Under the pieces are notes generated by a model. It saw only the letters and a program-made list of their open reading frames with translations, did not search any database and was not told where the DNA came from. A stretch of 64,000 nucleotides of DNA, taken from the NCBI GenBank assembly GCA_947498055.1, contig CANMJA010000017.1, positions 28,526 through 92,525 of the forward strand, given 5' to 3'. A program made the translations under genes and the position numbers. Source of the stretch: an uncultured Tenacibaculum sp. GTDB taxonomy: Bacteria; Bacteroidota; Bacteroidia; Flavobacteriales; Flavobacteriaceae. Below, piece after piece: positions 17,544-25,920 of the stretch. How positions within the stretch are numbered: position 1 is the stretch's first letter; each line of letters begins with the position of its first letter.

Positions 17544-18415
17544 CAGCTACCTGTGATTTACTCGGGGAGAATAGACAGGTCTATTATAGAGCTATTAAGT
17601 CCTATAAATACAAGCAAAAACTAAGTAAGAAAGTGATTGATTTGGTGAATTCAATTCGAATATCAATGCCAAGAATAGGCACAAGAAAATTATACTACCT
17701 TTTAGAATCACAATTAAAAGGGCTTCGAGTTGGTCGAGATAAGTTGTTTCAAATATTAAAAGCTAATAATTTATTGATTATTCCCAAAAGAAAATATCAT
17801 ATTACTACAGATTCTCATCATAGATTTAGAAAATATAAAAATCAGATTAAAGAATTGAATTTCAACAGACCAGAATAGGTATGGGTAAGTGATATTACTT
17901 ATATAGGAAATAGAAAAACTCCTTGCTATTTAGCTTTAGTTACAGATGCTTACTCTAAAAAAATAATGGGCTTTGATGTTTCTAATAGTTTAAATGTTAA
18001 TGGGGCATTAAGGGCTTTAGAAATGGCTATTGGCAATAGAAAATATAAGAAAGAACCTATAATTCATCATTCTGATAGAGGCTTACAATATTGCTCTAAT
18101 GAATACCAGAAAATATTATCTAGTAATAATATACTTCCTAGTATGACTGAAAAATATGATCCTTATGAAAATGCTATCGCAGAAAGAATTAATGGAATTT
18201 TAAAACAAGAGTTTGCTATAGACAAGCATAATGTATCAATTGATATTAAAAATCAATTAGTCAAAAATGCTGTAGAAGTTTATAATAAAATGAGACCTCA
18301 TTGGTCTAATTATATGTTAACTCCTAACCAAATGCATATTCAAAATAGGTTAGAAAGGAAACAATACAAAAGTAAAAAAGGTAGTAATATAAAATCACTA
18401 CCTTTAATTTATTAA
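17492..18415 (+). pseudogene. IS3-family transposase OrfB, interrupted by an amber codon
   Basis: The catalytic half of the transposase. From the frameshift site the frame is open until TAG at 17876-17878, in the context RPE-stop-VWVSDITYI, where IS3 transposases normally have Gln (RPEQVWV). The frame is unchanged on both sides, so one C-to-T change (CAG to TAG) explains it. The remaining DDE set is intact: Asp in VSDITYI, Asp in HHSDRGLQYCS, Glu in NAIAERINGILKQEF. Unless the codon is suppressed, no full transposase is made. Confidence 0.88.
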
Positions 18416-18454
18416 TTTTTGTAACCCTATTTCAGGACGTCACATTGATACAAT

Positions 18455-18492
18455 AAAAAAACGCTATCTAAATTTTAAGATGCGTTTTTTTT
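18455..18492 (-). terminator. Terminator of the M28 peptidase gene
   Basis: AAAAAAACGC pairs with GCGTTTTTTT, with a further inner pairing ATCT/AGAT; the T run on the minus strand follows the stem. It lies just downstream of the peptidase stop codon. Confidence 0.65.
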
Positions 18493-18518
18493 AAGTGTAT
18501 TTTTTGTAAATCTATAAT

Positions 18519-19508
18519 TTATTTTATAACAACTCTAGTTGGGGTATCTACACCATTAATAATAGAGGTCGTTCCTTTTGCTACAGCTTTAACTGTCTCT
18601 GTTAAAACACCAACATCTAAAGTTTCTGCTTCATCAGATACTTTATGATAATCAGGATCTATATCTATAGGTGTTGTAGAGAAAGTATGAGAAGGAACTC
18701 CTAGTTTAGCTAAAGAAGCATTATCAGAACGAAAGAATAAGTTAAACTTTACATAAGGGTCTGGAAATAATTTGTAACCAGTTCCCTTTAGGTTCTTTTG
18801 AATGATTTTACCAAAATTTGATCTATCAAAACCAGTTAACCAAGCGGTTTTTGGACCTGTTTTAGGTTCTTTACCAATTAACTCTAAATTAATACCAGCA
18901 ACGAATTTATCAGCATCAATATCTTTTCCAAAATGCTTAGAGCCTATTAATCCCATTTCTTCCGCAGTAAAAGCTACGAATAAAATGCTACGTTCATTGG
19001 TGTTTTTTTTAGCAAAGTGTTCTGCTAAAGCTAACACACCTACAACACCAGATGCATCATCATTAGCACCATTGTAAATACGATCGCCTTCTCCACTTTT
19101 TTTAACACCTAAATGATCATAGTGAGCAGATACAATTACAAATTCATCTTTTTTACTTTTTCCTTCTAAAACGCCCAAAACATTAAACATTTTTATACCC
19201 CTATAGTCAAAATTCTGTCTAAAAGTAGGAAGGTCTTTAAACGTTTTTAAACCAATTCTTTTAAACTCATTTTCTATATATTTTGCAGCTTTTTCAATTC
19301 CTTCTGTACCAGGCTTCCTTCCTTGCATATCATCTGAAGAAAGCGTATATAAATGTTTGCGCACGGTTGCGGTATCTATATCTATAGTCTGTGTAGTAGT
19401 TTTTTGATGGTAGGCTAAAGTGGAAGAAGTTTTAGGGGTTTCCTTTTTTACTTCTTTACAAGAAAAAAGAGCTAAAGAAACAAGTAATATCGTGGTTATT
19501 GTTTTCAT
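18519..19508 (-). CDS. M28-family zinc aminopeptidase, lipoprotein
   Basis: A 329-residue exopeptidase with a lipobox (LALFSC, Cys about 17). The two-zinc site of family M28 is complete: SAHYDHLG (His, Asp), NGANDDASG (bridging Asp), AFTAEEMGLIGS (catalytic Glu plus ligand Glu) and the distal DPDYHKVSDE (His). A conserved N-terminal segment (LSSDDMQGRKPGTEG) is typical of the periplasmic Bacteroidota branch. It probably trims peptides in the periplasm or at the surface. It diverges from kdsA with 67 bp between the starts. Confidence 0.93.
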   Translation of the reverse strand: MKTITTILLVSLALFSCKEVKKETPKTSSTLAYHQKTTTQTIDIDTATVRKHLYTLSSDDMQGRKPGTEGIEKAAKYIENEFKRIGLKTFKDLPTFRQNFDYRGIKMFNVLGVLEGKSKKDEFVIVSAHYDHLGVKKSGEGDRIYNGANDDASGVVGVLALAEHFAKKNTNERSILFVAFTAEEMGLIGSKHFGKDIDADKFVAGINLELIGKEPKTGPKTAWLTGFDRSNFGKIIQKNLKGTGYKLFPDPYVKFNLFFRSDNASLAKLGVPSHTFSTTPIDIDPDYHKVSDEAETLDVGVLTETVKAVAKGTTSIINGVDTPTRVVIK

Positions 19509-19552
19509 TTTAAAATGGATTTAATTTGCTAAATATAGCTAATTTTAATTCG

Positions 19553-19560
19553 TATTTTTG
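19553..19560 (+). promoter_or_regulatory. -7 box of the kdsA promoter
   Basis: TATTTTTG matches TAnnTTTG, 15 bp before the kdsA ATG. A TTTG at 19525-19528 could be the -33 element, although the 24-bp spacing is long. Confidence 0.45.
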
Positions 19561-19575
19561 CATTAAAATTTAAAA

Positions 19576-20394
19576 ATGGATTTATCTCTTATACCAAATA
19601 TAAAACATACAAAATCTAACAACTTTTTTTTACTAGCCGGGCCTTGTGCTATTGAAGGAGAAGATATGGCATTGCGAATTGCAGAAAAAGTAGTTAAGGT
19701 TACTGATAAACTAGAAATTCCGTATGTTTTTAAAGGGAGTTTTAAAAAAGCAAACAGAAGTAGAATAGATAGTTTTACAGGAATAGGAGATGAAAAAGCA
19801 CTGAAAATATTAAGAAAAGTTTCTGAAACATTTCAAGTGCCTACAGTTACAGATATTCATGAGGTTTCTGATGCTGAAAAAGCTGCTGCTTATGTAGATG
19901 TATTACAAATTCCAGCTTTTTTAGTACGACAAACAGATTTGGTAGTTGCTGCTGCTAAAACAAATAAGGTCGTTAATTTAAAGAAAGGACAATTTATGAG
20001 TCCGGAAGCAATGCAGCATGCGGTTAAAAAAGTAAAAGATTCTGGAAATGAGAAAGCATGGATTACGGAAAGAGGAACGATGTTTGGGTATCAAGATATG
20101 TTGGTAGATTTTAGAGGAATTCCTACCATGCAACAATATGCACCTACGGTTTTAGATGTAACCCATTCTTTACAACAACCCAATCAAAATTCAGGAGTTA
20201 CAGGAGGAAGACCAGATATGATTGAAACTATTGCGAGAGCTGGTGTGGTTAATAATGTAGATGGTTTGTTTATAGAAACGCATTTCGATCCTGCAAACGC
20301 AAAATCAGATGGAGCGAATATGTTAGATATAAGTTATTTGGAGAAATTATTAACCAATTTGGTTGCTATTAGAAAAGTAATAAGTACTTTTTAA
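19576..20394 (+). CDS. kdsA: 3-deoxy-8-phosphooctulonate synthase (Kdo-8-P synthase)
   Basis: It condenses phosphoenolpyruvate with arabinose 5-phosphate to give Kdo 8-phosphate for the LPS inner core. The 272-residue TIM-barrel enzyme has the family signatures LLAGPCAIEG, YVFKGSFKKANRSRIDSF, LKKGQFMSPEAM and ITERGTMFGYQDMLVDFR. The gene overlaps the next start by one base (TAATG). Confidence 0.96.
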   Translation: MDLSLIPNIKHTKSNNFFLLAGPCAIEGEDMALRIAEKVVKVTDKLEIPYVFKGSFKKANRSRIDSFTGIGDEKALKILRKVSETFQVPTVTDIHEVSDAEKAAAYVDVLQIPAFLVRQTDLVVAAAKTNKVVNLKKGQFMSPEAMQHAVKKVKDSGNEKAWITERGTMFGYQDMLVDFRGIPTMQQYAPTVLDVTHSLQQPNQNSGVTGGRPDMIETIARAGVVNNVDGLFIETHFDPANAKSDGANMLDISYLEKLLTNLVAIRKVISTF

Positions 20395-20858
20395 TGCATT
20401 TTTCAATTAGATCTTCTAAACAATTATCGAAGTTAGTAAGAGAACTAAGAATAAATGATTGGAATGATTTGGTACATTATGTTCAAAACCTTCCGTATGG
20501 AAGAAATAAAAATAGAACCGATTTATCATTAGTATTAAAAGAAAATCAAGGAAGTTGTAGTTCTAAACATGCTTTTTTGAGTGAAGTTGCTAGGGAAAAT
20601 GCAATAGAGGAGGTAGAATTGATTTTAGCAATTTATAAAATGAATGCTGAAAACACGAATATAGGAAATACATTAGAAGGTTCTGGTTTAAAATATGTGC
20701 CAGAAGCACATTGTTATTTAAAGATAAAAGGAGAAAGAGTAGATGTAACTTCTAATAATGCAAACTTCGAAAAAATAGAGAAAGAAATTATTTCAGAACA
20801 AAATATTTTACCATACCAAGTTGCCGATTTTAAAGTGGATTATCACCAAAATTCTTAA
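20394..20858 (+). CDS. Transglutaminase-like protein, probably truncated by a frameshift
   Basis: A 154-residue cytosolic protein. A possible Cys-His-Asp triad of the transglutaminase fold is seen as GSCSSKHAFL (Cys), PEAHCYLKI (His) and GERVDVTS (Asp). The family call is tentative. The frame ends in HQNS-stop, but the -1 frame directly downstream is open and coding-like for about 31 codons, reading LKNWVLENKIEKTFEEVWKV and onward to RYLSEN-stop at 20950. Restoring one base in the short T run near 20850 would join them as HQNFLKNWV. It is translationally coupled to kdsA. Confidence 0.6.
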   Translation: MHFSIRSSKQLSKLVRELRINDWNDLVHYVQNLPYGRNKNRTDLSLVLKENQGSCSSKHAFLSEVARENAIEEVELILAIYKMNAENTNIGNTLEGSGLKYVPEAHCYLKIKGERVDVTSNNANFEKIEKEIISEQNILPYQVADFKVDYHQNS

Positions 20859-20950
20859 AAAATTGGGTTTTAGAAAATAAGATTGAAAAAACGTTTGAGG
20901 AAGTTTGGAAAGTAAGAGAAGCGTGTATTCGGTATTTGTCTGAGAATTAA
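20853..20950 (+). pseudogene. Out-of-frame C-terminal remnant of the preceding gene
   Basis: The -1 frame reads LKNWVLENKIEKTFEEVWKV, then REACIRYLSEN and stop: an amphipathic helical tail with normal codon use. It begins exactly where the upstream frame stops, which fits a one-base deletion. Confidence 0.5.
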
Positions 20951-21055
20951 AAGAAATGGTAGAGAAGTTATTGAAAAGTAAAAATTGAATAATTTATATA
21001 AAAATGTAAACCCTATTAAATGTAGGGTTAACTCTTTGTAAATTGGTTTTAAAAT

Positions 21056-21146
21056 GTCAGTAGAGTAATTTTTTGGAGTAAAACAGAAGAAAAATTGTAT
21101 CGAGAACAGTTCGATTACTTCTCGATAGTTCTGCTGAGCGGCAGTT
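21056..21146 (+). repeat. Dispersed flavobacterial-type repeat, partial copy 2
   Basis: GTCAGTAGAGTAATTTTTTG at the start and GAAAAATTGTATCGAGA inside match the arm of the palindrome at 31104-31220. The second arm is not recognisable here. Confidence 0.55.
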
Positions 21147-21186
21147 GATGTACAAAATTATTTGTTTTTCAATCACTTAAAAATCA

Positions 21187-21384
21187 TAGTTTCTATCTTC
21201 TTTGTCTTGATGCAAAGAAGCAAAAATCAAGACCGATGCTAAAAATTTAAAAAATGCTATGGCACCACCAGCCACAGATAAAAAGAACTCGCTGACGCTC
21301 AAACAGCTTTTTATCTCTATGCCAACGCTGCTGCCTTGATTTTCAAATTTTTTAGCAATAAGTCGAGTTATAACTATATTTTTA
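21187..21384 (+). repeat. Second dispersed repeat family, longer copy
   Basis: An unusual non-coding block. Its right part (21313-21374, ATCTCTATGCCAACGCTGCT... to ...GTCGAGTTATAAC) recurs in inverted orientation at 50588-50650 with few differences. Imperfect inverted arms (TGCTAAAAATTT / AAATTTTTTAGCA) flank the middle. Between this block and 21500 there is a further short inverted repeat with ends TGTCAC (21416) and GTGACA (21465). No gene is seen in 20951-21499. Confidence 0.6.
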
Positions 21385-21499
21385 CTTTCTAATTAAAATA
21401 TCATTATCTTTTTTATGTCACAACATCCGTTTCACAAAATTTTTGTTGAGGATCTCGAAGTGACATTTGAGTTTAAGAAAGTTATTTCAGAAAAAAAAC

Positions 21500-21982
21500 A
21501 TGAATCAAATTATATTAATATCACTTATCGTGTGTTTATCAATAATCGCATACCAAGATTTTAAAGAAAGAAAAGTATCGGTACTTCTTTTTGTTTTAGC
21601 AACGGTTTTCGGGTGTAGTTTGTTTTATATAAATACCTATCTGCATTTTCTATTTATAAATATAGGACTGAATATGTTAGTTGTTGCTATAATAACCTTT
21701 GTTTTATATGGATACGCAAAGTTTAAAATGAAGAAGAAACTAACAGAAACTATTGGTATTGGAGACCTTTTTTTCTTCTTTCTTTTAGCATTTAGTTTTT
21801 CAACCATAACGTTTTTAGTCTTATTTTCTACCTCGTTGTTTTTTTCGCTATTTTTGTATCTGATTTTAAAGCCTGATTTAAAGGATAAAACAGTTCCATT
21901 AGCCGGATTACAGGCGCTATTTTTAGGAATTGTTTTAGCAATAAATGAGTTATTTACTATTATTAATTTATACGCTATTTAA
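21500..21982 (+). CDS. Minimal type IV prepilin peptidase (A24 family)
   Basis: A 160-residue inner-membrane aspartic protease with about five membrane segments. The two catalytic aspartates are visible: YQDFKERKV after the first helix and the second motif GIGDLFFFF. It lacks the N-terminal methylation domain and Cys-rich loop of classical PilD, so it resembles the short CpaA/TadV form. It would cut the leader peptides of the pseudopilins encoded downstream. I used the ATG at 21500; a TTG 33 bases upstream extends the frame with a non-hydrophobic leader. It is the first gene of the secretion cluster. Confidence 0.82.
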   Translation: MNQIILISLIVCLSIIAYQDFKERKVSVLLFVLATVFGCSLFYINTYLHFLFINIGLNMLVVAIITFVLYGYAKFKMKKKLTETIGIGDLFFFFLLAFSFSTITFLVLFSTSLFFSLFLYLILKPDLKDKTVPLAGLQALFLGIVLAINELFTIINLYAI

Positions 21983-23389
21983 TTGAAAAAAGAAGAATTA
22001 GAATTAACAACAGAAATTGTTCAAACAATAACCGCCGAACAAGCATACAATTATAGGATGATTCCTGTAGAAAAAAATCCAGCATTAAAATTTTTAGTAG
22101 ATACAGACGAACTAGAAAGTTTACAGCAAGAACTACAAATTATTTTAAATAAGGAAGTTGTTTTAGAAAAAACAGCGAAAGAAACGATCGATTTTTTATT
22201 AAGAAAAAACTATCGTAAAAAAGATAAAAAACTAACTAGAGCCGCACTAAAATATTCAGATGATTTTTTGTTGAGTATGATTCACGAAGCCAAAAATATT
22301 GGAAGTAGTGATATTCATTTTGAAACTTTTGAAAAGAAAAACTTAGTGCGTTTTAGAATAGATGGAAAACTGATAGAGCGTTACACCATTAATCATTCTG
22401 AATACCCAAAAATTGTAAATAGAATTAAAATTATGGGTGGTTTAGATATTTCTGAAAAACGATTGCCACAAGATGGGCGTATAAATATAGAAACCAATGA
22501 AGAAGATTTTGATATTCGTGTTTCTTCATTACCTACTTTGCATGGTGAAAAATTAGTACTTCGTATTTTATCTAAAAATAATGTAAATATTCAGTTAGAT
22601 AATTTAGGATTTACAGAAGCGGAATTAAATACCTATAAATCGGCAGTAAAAAAGCCAAACGGAATTGTGTTAATTTCTGGGCCAACAGGTTCTGGTAAAA
22701 CAACGACTTTATATGCCACGTTAAAACTATTGAATACGAGCGATACGAATATTTTAACGATAGAAGATCCTGTAGAATATACCTTAGAAGGAATTAACCA
22801 AGTACAATTAAAAGAAAGTATTGGGTTAAATTTTGCAAGTACATTACGAACTTTCTTACGTCAAGATCCTGATATAATAATGGTAGGAGAAATTAGAGAT
22901 GTAGATACCGCAAATATGGCAATTAGAGCATCTTTAACAGGGCATTTAGTACTTTCTACTATTCATACTAACTCTGCTTGGGCTACGGTATCTCGATTAA
23001 TAGATATGGGAGTTCCTCCGTTTTTAATTGCCAGTACCTTAAATGTTAGTGTGGCACAACGATTGGTTCGTAAATTATGTAGTTCTTGCAAAAAAGAAGA
23101 AAAAATTACTAATGAAAAACTTCCGAAAGAGTATACCAATGCAGTAGAAACACATTATGTAGCCAAAGGATGTTCCGAATGTTATCATACAGGATATAGA
23201 GGAAGAAAGGCGATTTATGAAATAATTCCGATTACCAAAGAACTGGTAAAATGTATTGAAGAACAAAAATCAGATGTGTCTGAATATCTAGCAAAAAATA
23301 AAATAGCAACGTTAAAAGACAATGCAATTTCATTAGTAGCAAACGGCACTACTTCTATAGAAGAAATTTACCCTTTATTAATTTCATAG
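21983..23389 (+). CDS. gspE: Type II secretion / type IV pilus assembly ATPase
   Basis: A 468-residue hexameric AAA-like ATPase that powers pseudopilus extension from the cytosolic side. Walker A GPTGSGKTTT (about 233-242), Asp box ILTIEDPVEY, Walker B IIMVGEIRD (about 298) and His box LTGHLVLSTIHTNSA are all present. Four cysteines (CSSC near 365 and CSEC near 397) form the usual zinc motif. The N1 domain is short compared with PilB. The start is TTG immediately after the peptidase stop; an internal ATG (MIPVEKNPA) is possible but would cut the N-terminal domain. Confidence 0.93.
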   Translation: MKKEELELTTEIVQTITAEQAYNYRMIPVEKNPALKFLVDTDELESLQQELQIILNKEVVLEKTAKETIDFLLRKNYRKKDKKLTRAALKYSDDFLLSMIHEAKNIGSSDIHFETFEKKNLVRFRIDGKLIERYTINHSEYPKIVNRIKIMGGLDISEKRLPQDGRINIETNEEDFDIRVSSLPTLHGEKLVLRILSKNNVNIQLDNLGFTEAELNTYKSAVKKPNGIVLISGPTGSGKTTTLYATLKLLNTSDTNILTIEDPVEYTLEGINQVQLKESIGLNFASTLRTFLRQDPDIIMVGEIRDVDTANMAIRASLTGHLVLSTIHTNSAWATVSRLIDMGVPPFLIASTLNVSVAQRLVRKLCSSCKKEEKITNEKLPKEYTNAVETHYVAKGCSECYHTGYRGRKAIYEIIPITKELVKCIEEQKSDVSEYLAKNKIATLKDNAISLVANGTTSIEEIYPLLIS

Positions 23390-23391
23390 GA

Positions 23392-23853
23392 ATGACAAAG
23401 CAACAAAAAACATACGTTCTTTTAGCAGCAGTAATAGCGGTATGGGGAATTATAGGATACCAAATTTTTAGTAAACTGAATAGTAATGTAGAAATTGCTG
23501 CAAAAAATTCTGTTATTGAAAAATACGAACCTAAAAACATTGAAAAAAGAGTAGCGTATTCTGTTAATGAAACGTATCGAGATCCTTTTTTAGGAACGAT
23601 TAAAACAAAAAAGAAGGCTATTAAAAGAAAAAAATCAATAAAAAAAACAGACCCAACAAAACCTTTTCCGAATATTATTTATAATGGAGTTGTAAATGGA
23701 GGAGGAGCACAATCGTATGTTGTAACGATTAACGGCAAGCAAGAATTGTTTAAACTAAGAGAAACCATTAAAGGAATAAAATTAGTAAAAGCGACTACCG
23801 AAAAAATCACCGTACAATTTAATAACGAGTCAAAATCATTTGATTTAAAATAA
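23392..23853 (+). CDS. GspC/PilP-like bitopic assembly protein
   Basis: A 153-residue protein with one N-terminal membrane helix (YVLLAAVIAVWGIIGYQIF), a basic linker (TKKKAIKRKKSIKK) and a small C-terminal beta domain (IIYNGVVNGGGAQSYVVTIN, then GKQELFKLRETIKGIKL). The YRDPFLG motif and this homology-region-like domain are what GspC and PilP use to connect the inner-membrane platform to the secretin. It starts 2 bp after gspE. The assignment rests on layout and position rather than strong identity. Confidence 0.7.
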   Translation: MTKQQKTYVLLAAVIAVWGIIGYQIFSKLNSNVEIAAKNSVIEKYEPKNIEKRVAYSVNETYRDPFLGTIKTKKKAIKRKKSIKKTDPTKPFPNIIYNGVVNGGGAQSYVVTINGKQELFKLRETIKGIKLVKATTEKITVQFNNESKSFDLK

Positions 23854-25119
23854 ATGAATGTTTTTAAAAAAGTAAAAGCAAGTGCATTACAATATGTATT
23901 AATTATATCGGTAATTATTGCATTGGTTGTTTTTGCTTTTATCGGTTTGGTTTCTTTACAACAACGGCTGCAATCTAAAAACACAGTATATAAAGAAGCA
24001 ATTCGGAATGTACAAAGTGCTTTTCAATATCTCGAACATACTAAGATAGATTATAACGAAGAAAAAGAAATACAACTATCAGATATTGCGTTAGAAAATA
24101 CAATCATCTCTAAAAAACATTGGGGGGCTTTCGATATGGTTACCATTACATGTACCATAAACAACGAATCGTTTACTAAAGTTGCTTTGGTAGGAAACAA
24201 TAATCAGAAACAAGACGCATTACATCTTCAAGAAAATAATACGCCTTTGGTAGTTGTAGGAAAAACAAAAATTGTAGGAAATGCTTCTTTGCCTAAACAA
24301 GGTGTAAAAACAGGAAACATAGCAGGAACTTCTTTTTATGGAAATCAATTACTTTATGGCAGAACAAAAAGGAGTAGTTCTTCCTTACCATCTATTCAAA
24401 ATTTAAGTTATTTAAAATCATTAAAAAATAGTATCGTAGGAAAAGACGAAAACCTTTTTTTTGAATTAGAAGAAGGCATGTTAAAAGAACAAACTTTTTT
24501 AGAAGAAACTATTTTTACTGCTTCTAATGCAACTGTTTTTTTAAGAAATATTACGCTACGAGGAAATATAATTGTGTATTCTTCTACTAAAATTAAAGTA
24601 GATAAATCAGCAATATTGGAAGATGTGCTATTAATTGCTCCGATAATAGAAATAGGAAAAAACACAGTAGGAAATTTTCAAGCATTTGCAACTAAAGAAT
24701 TAAAAGTAGGAGAGCAATGCGATTTAAAATATCCGAGTGCCTTAGTATTGCTTTCCAATAAAAGTCAGAAGAATATTGCAAACACTCCAGAAGCTTCCTT
24801 TTTTATAAAAAAAGGAGCAAAAATAAAAGGAATCGTGCTTTTCGAAAATGAAGATACCCAAAAGATTAATTTTAATCAGCAAGTAGTTATTGCAGAAAAC
24901 ACGATGATTACAGGAGAAGTATATTGCAATCAGAATTTAGAATTGTTAGGTACGGTGTATGGTTCGGTATATACCAATAAATTTATTACCAAACAGTTTG
25001 GTAGTGTGTATGTAAATCATCTTTACAACGCAGAAATTAATCGTACTAAACTACCAGTTTCTTATTGCGGATTAGCAATAGAAGGGAACACTCAAAAAGT
25101 AGCGAAATGGGTGTATTAA
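23854..25119 (+). CDS. GspK/PilX-like minor pseudopilin with a bactofilin-like domain
   Basis: A 421-residue protein. After a basic leader, the segment KA|SALQYVLIISVIIALVVFAF looks like a class III-type prepilin N-terminus, but residue 5 of the mature form would be Tyr rather than Glu, as in GspK-type tip pseudopilins that also lack Glu5. Residues about 130-400 are made of short repeated beta turns (for example ITLRGNIIVYSSTKIKVDKS and TMITGEVYCNQNLELLGTVY), suggesting a beta-helix of the bactofilin type. It abuts the upstream stop and overlaps the next gene by 13 bp. Confidence 0.65.
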   Translation: MNVFKKVKASALQYVLIISVIIALVVFAFIGLVSLQQRLQSKNTVYKEAIRNVQSAFQYLEHTKIDYNEEKEIQLSDIALENTIISKKHWGAFDMVTITCTINNESFTKVALVGNNNQKQDALHLQENNTPLVVVGKTKIVGNASLPKQGVKTGNIAGTSFYGNQLLYGRTKRSSSSLPSIQNLSYLKSLKNSIVGKDENLFFELEEGMLKEQTFLEETIFTASNATVFLRNITLRGNIIVYSSTKIKVDKSAILEDVLLIAPIIEIGKNTVGNFQAFATKELKVGEQCDLKYPSALVLLSNKSQKNIANTPEASFFIKKGAKIKGIVLFENEDTQKINFNQQVVIAENTMITGEVYCNQNLELLGTVYGSVYTNKFITKQFGSVYVNHLYNAEINRTKLPVSYCGLAIEGNTQKVAKWVY

Positions 25120-25466
25120 AAAACATAAAAAAGAGAATAGGAAAAAAGGTAAAAGCCTCTTCTTTAACAGAAGTACTAACAGCTACCGTAATTATTGCTG
25201 TTGTTTTCGGAGTAACAGTAACTGTATTAAGCACTATTTTACAATCGATAACCAAGAAAGATAAACAGTTTATAGAGAATGAAATAAATGAAATACAGTA
25301 TTTAATTCAGCATAAACAATTAAAAATTCCTTTAGAAGATAGTGTAAACGACTGGAATATTGTAGTAGAAAAAGAAGGAGAGAACTCTAATTTTATTATT
25401 ATAAATGCTTCTAATATAAAGACAAAGAAAAAAGTACAACGAAAATTGGTTCGCAATGAAAATTAA
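25107..25466 (+). CDS. Minor pseudopilin
   Basis: About 119 residues. The prepilin signal is KA|SSLTEVLTATVIIAVVFGV, with Glu at mature position 5 and the long hydrophobic helix of type IV pilins. The residue before the cut is Ala rather than the usual Gly. I used the ATG at 25107, inside the end of the upstream gene; the longer frame from 25065 is unlikely. It overlaps the next gene by 11 bp. Confidence 0.75.
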   Translation: MGVLKNIKKRIGKKVKASSLTEVLTATVIIAVVFGVTVTVLSTILQSITKKDKQFIENEINEIQYLIQHKQLKIPLEDSVNDWNIVVEKEGENSNFIIINASNIKTKKKVQRKLVRNEN

Positions 25467-25920
25467 CACCAAAATAAAAGCTTTTACATTAAGCGAAATG
25501 TTGGTAGTACTTGTAATATCGAGTATTGTTATTTCTATTGCTTTTTTAACCTTGTCGATGGTACAAAAACAAATAGGAACGATTCGAAAGAATATGGCAA
25601 ATAAACAAGAAATACAGTTTTTTGAACGTATTTTATGGAACGATTTTAATTCTTATGCAATAACCTATTTTGAAAAAGAAGATAAATTACTATTTAAAAA
25701 TCCAATAGAAGCATTGGAATATGAATTTAACGAAGAATATATTTTAAGAAAACAAGACTCATTTTTGGTAAAAATAAATGAAAAACAGTTTTTTTTAGAC
25801 GGAAAAGAAGTAAAAACAGGTGCTGTAGATGCTGTTAAAATACAAACTTCTCCTGCTTATGGAAACACCAGTTTTTTTATTTTTACAACAAAAGATGCCT
25901 CTTTTTACATGAATGAATAA
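25456..25920 (+). CDS. Minor pseudopilin
   Basis: A 154-residue pseudopilin with a textbook N-terminus KA|FTLSEMLVVLVISSIVISIAF (Glu5 present, Ala at -1), then a soluble beta-rich domain. By gene order it corresponds to the GspI/GspJ-type minor pseudopilins. It overlaps both neighbours, by 11 bp upstream and 1 bp (TAATGG) with gspF, so the operon is tightly coupled. Confidence 0.82.
   Translation: MKINTKIKAFTLSEMLVVLVISSIVISIAFLTLSMVQKQIGTIRKNMANKQEIQFFERILWNDFNSYAITYFEKEDKLLFKNPIEALEYEFNEEYILRKQDSFLVKINEKQFFLDGKEVKTGAVDAVKIQTSPAYGNTSFFIFTTKDASFYMNE

Larger units (their letters stand above)
17072..18444 (+). mobile_element. IS3-family insertion sequence, 1373 bp
   Basis: Terminal inverted repeats of about 25 bp (left TGTCCCGTCCTGAAATAACG, right TGTGACGTCCTGAAATAGGG read inward) enclose orfA and orfB. 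A 3-bp direct duplication TTG flanks it (17069-17071 and 18445-18447), the size usual for IS150-like elements. It landed in the intergenic space between two divergent genes and does not interrupt either. OrfB has an in-frame amber codon, so the copy is probably not autonomous. Confidence 0.92.
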
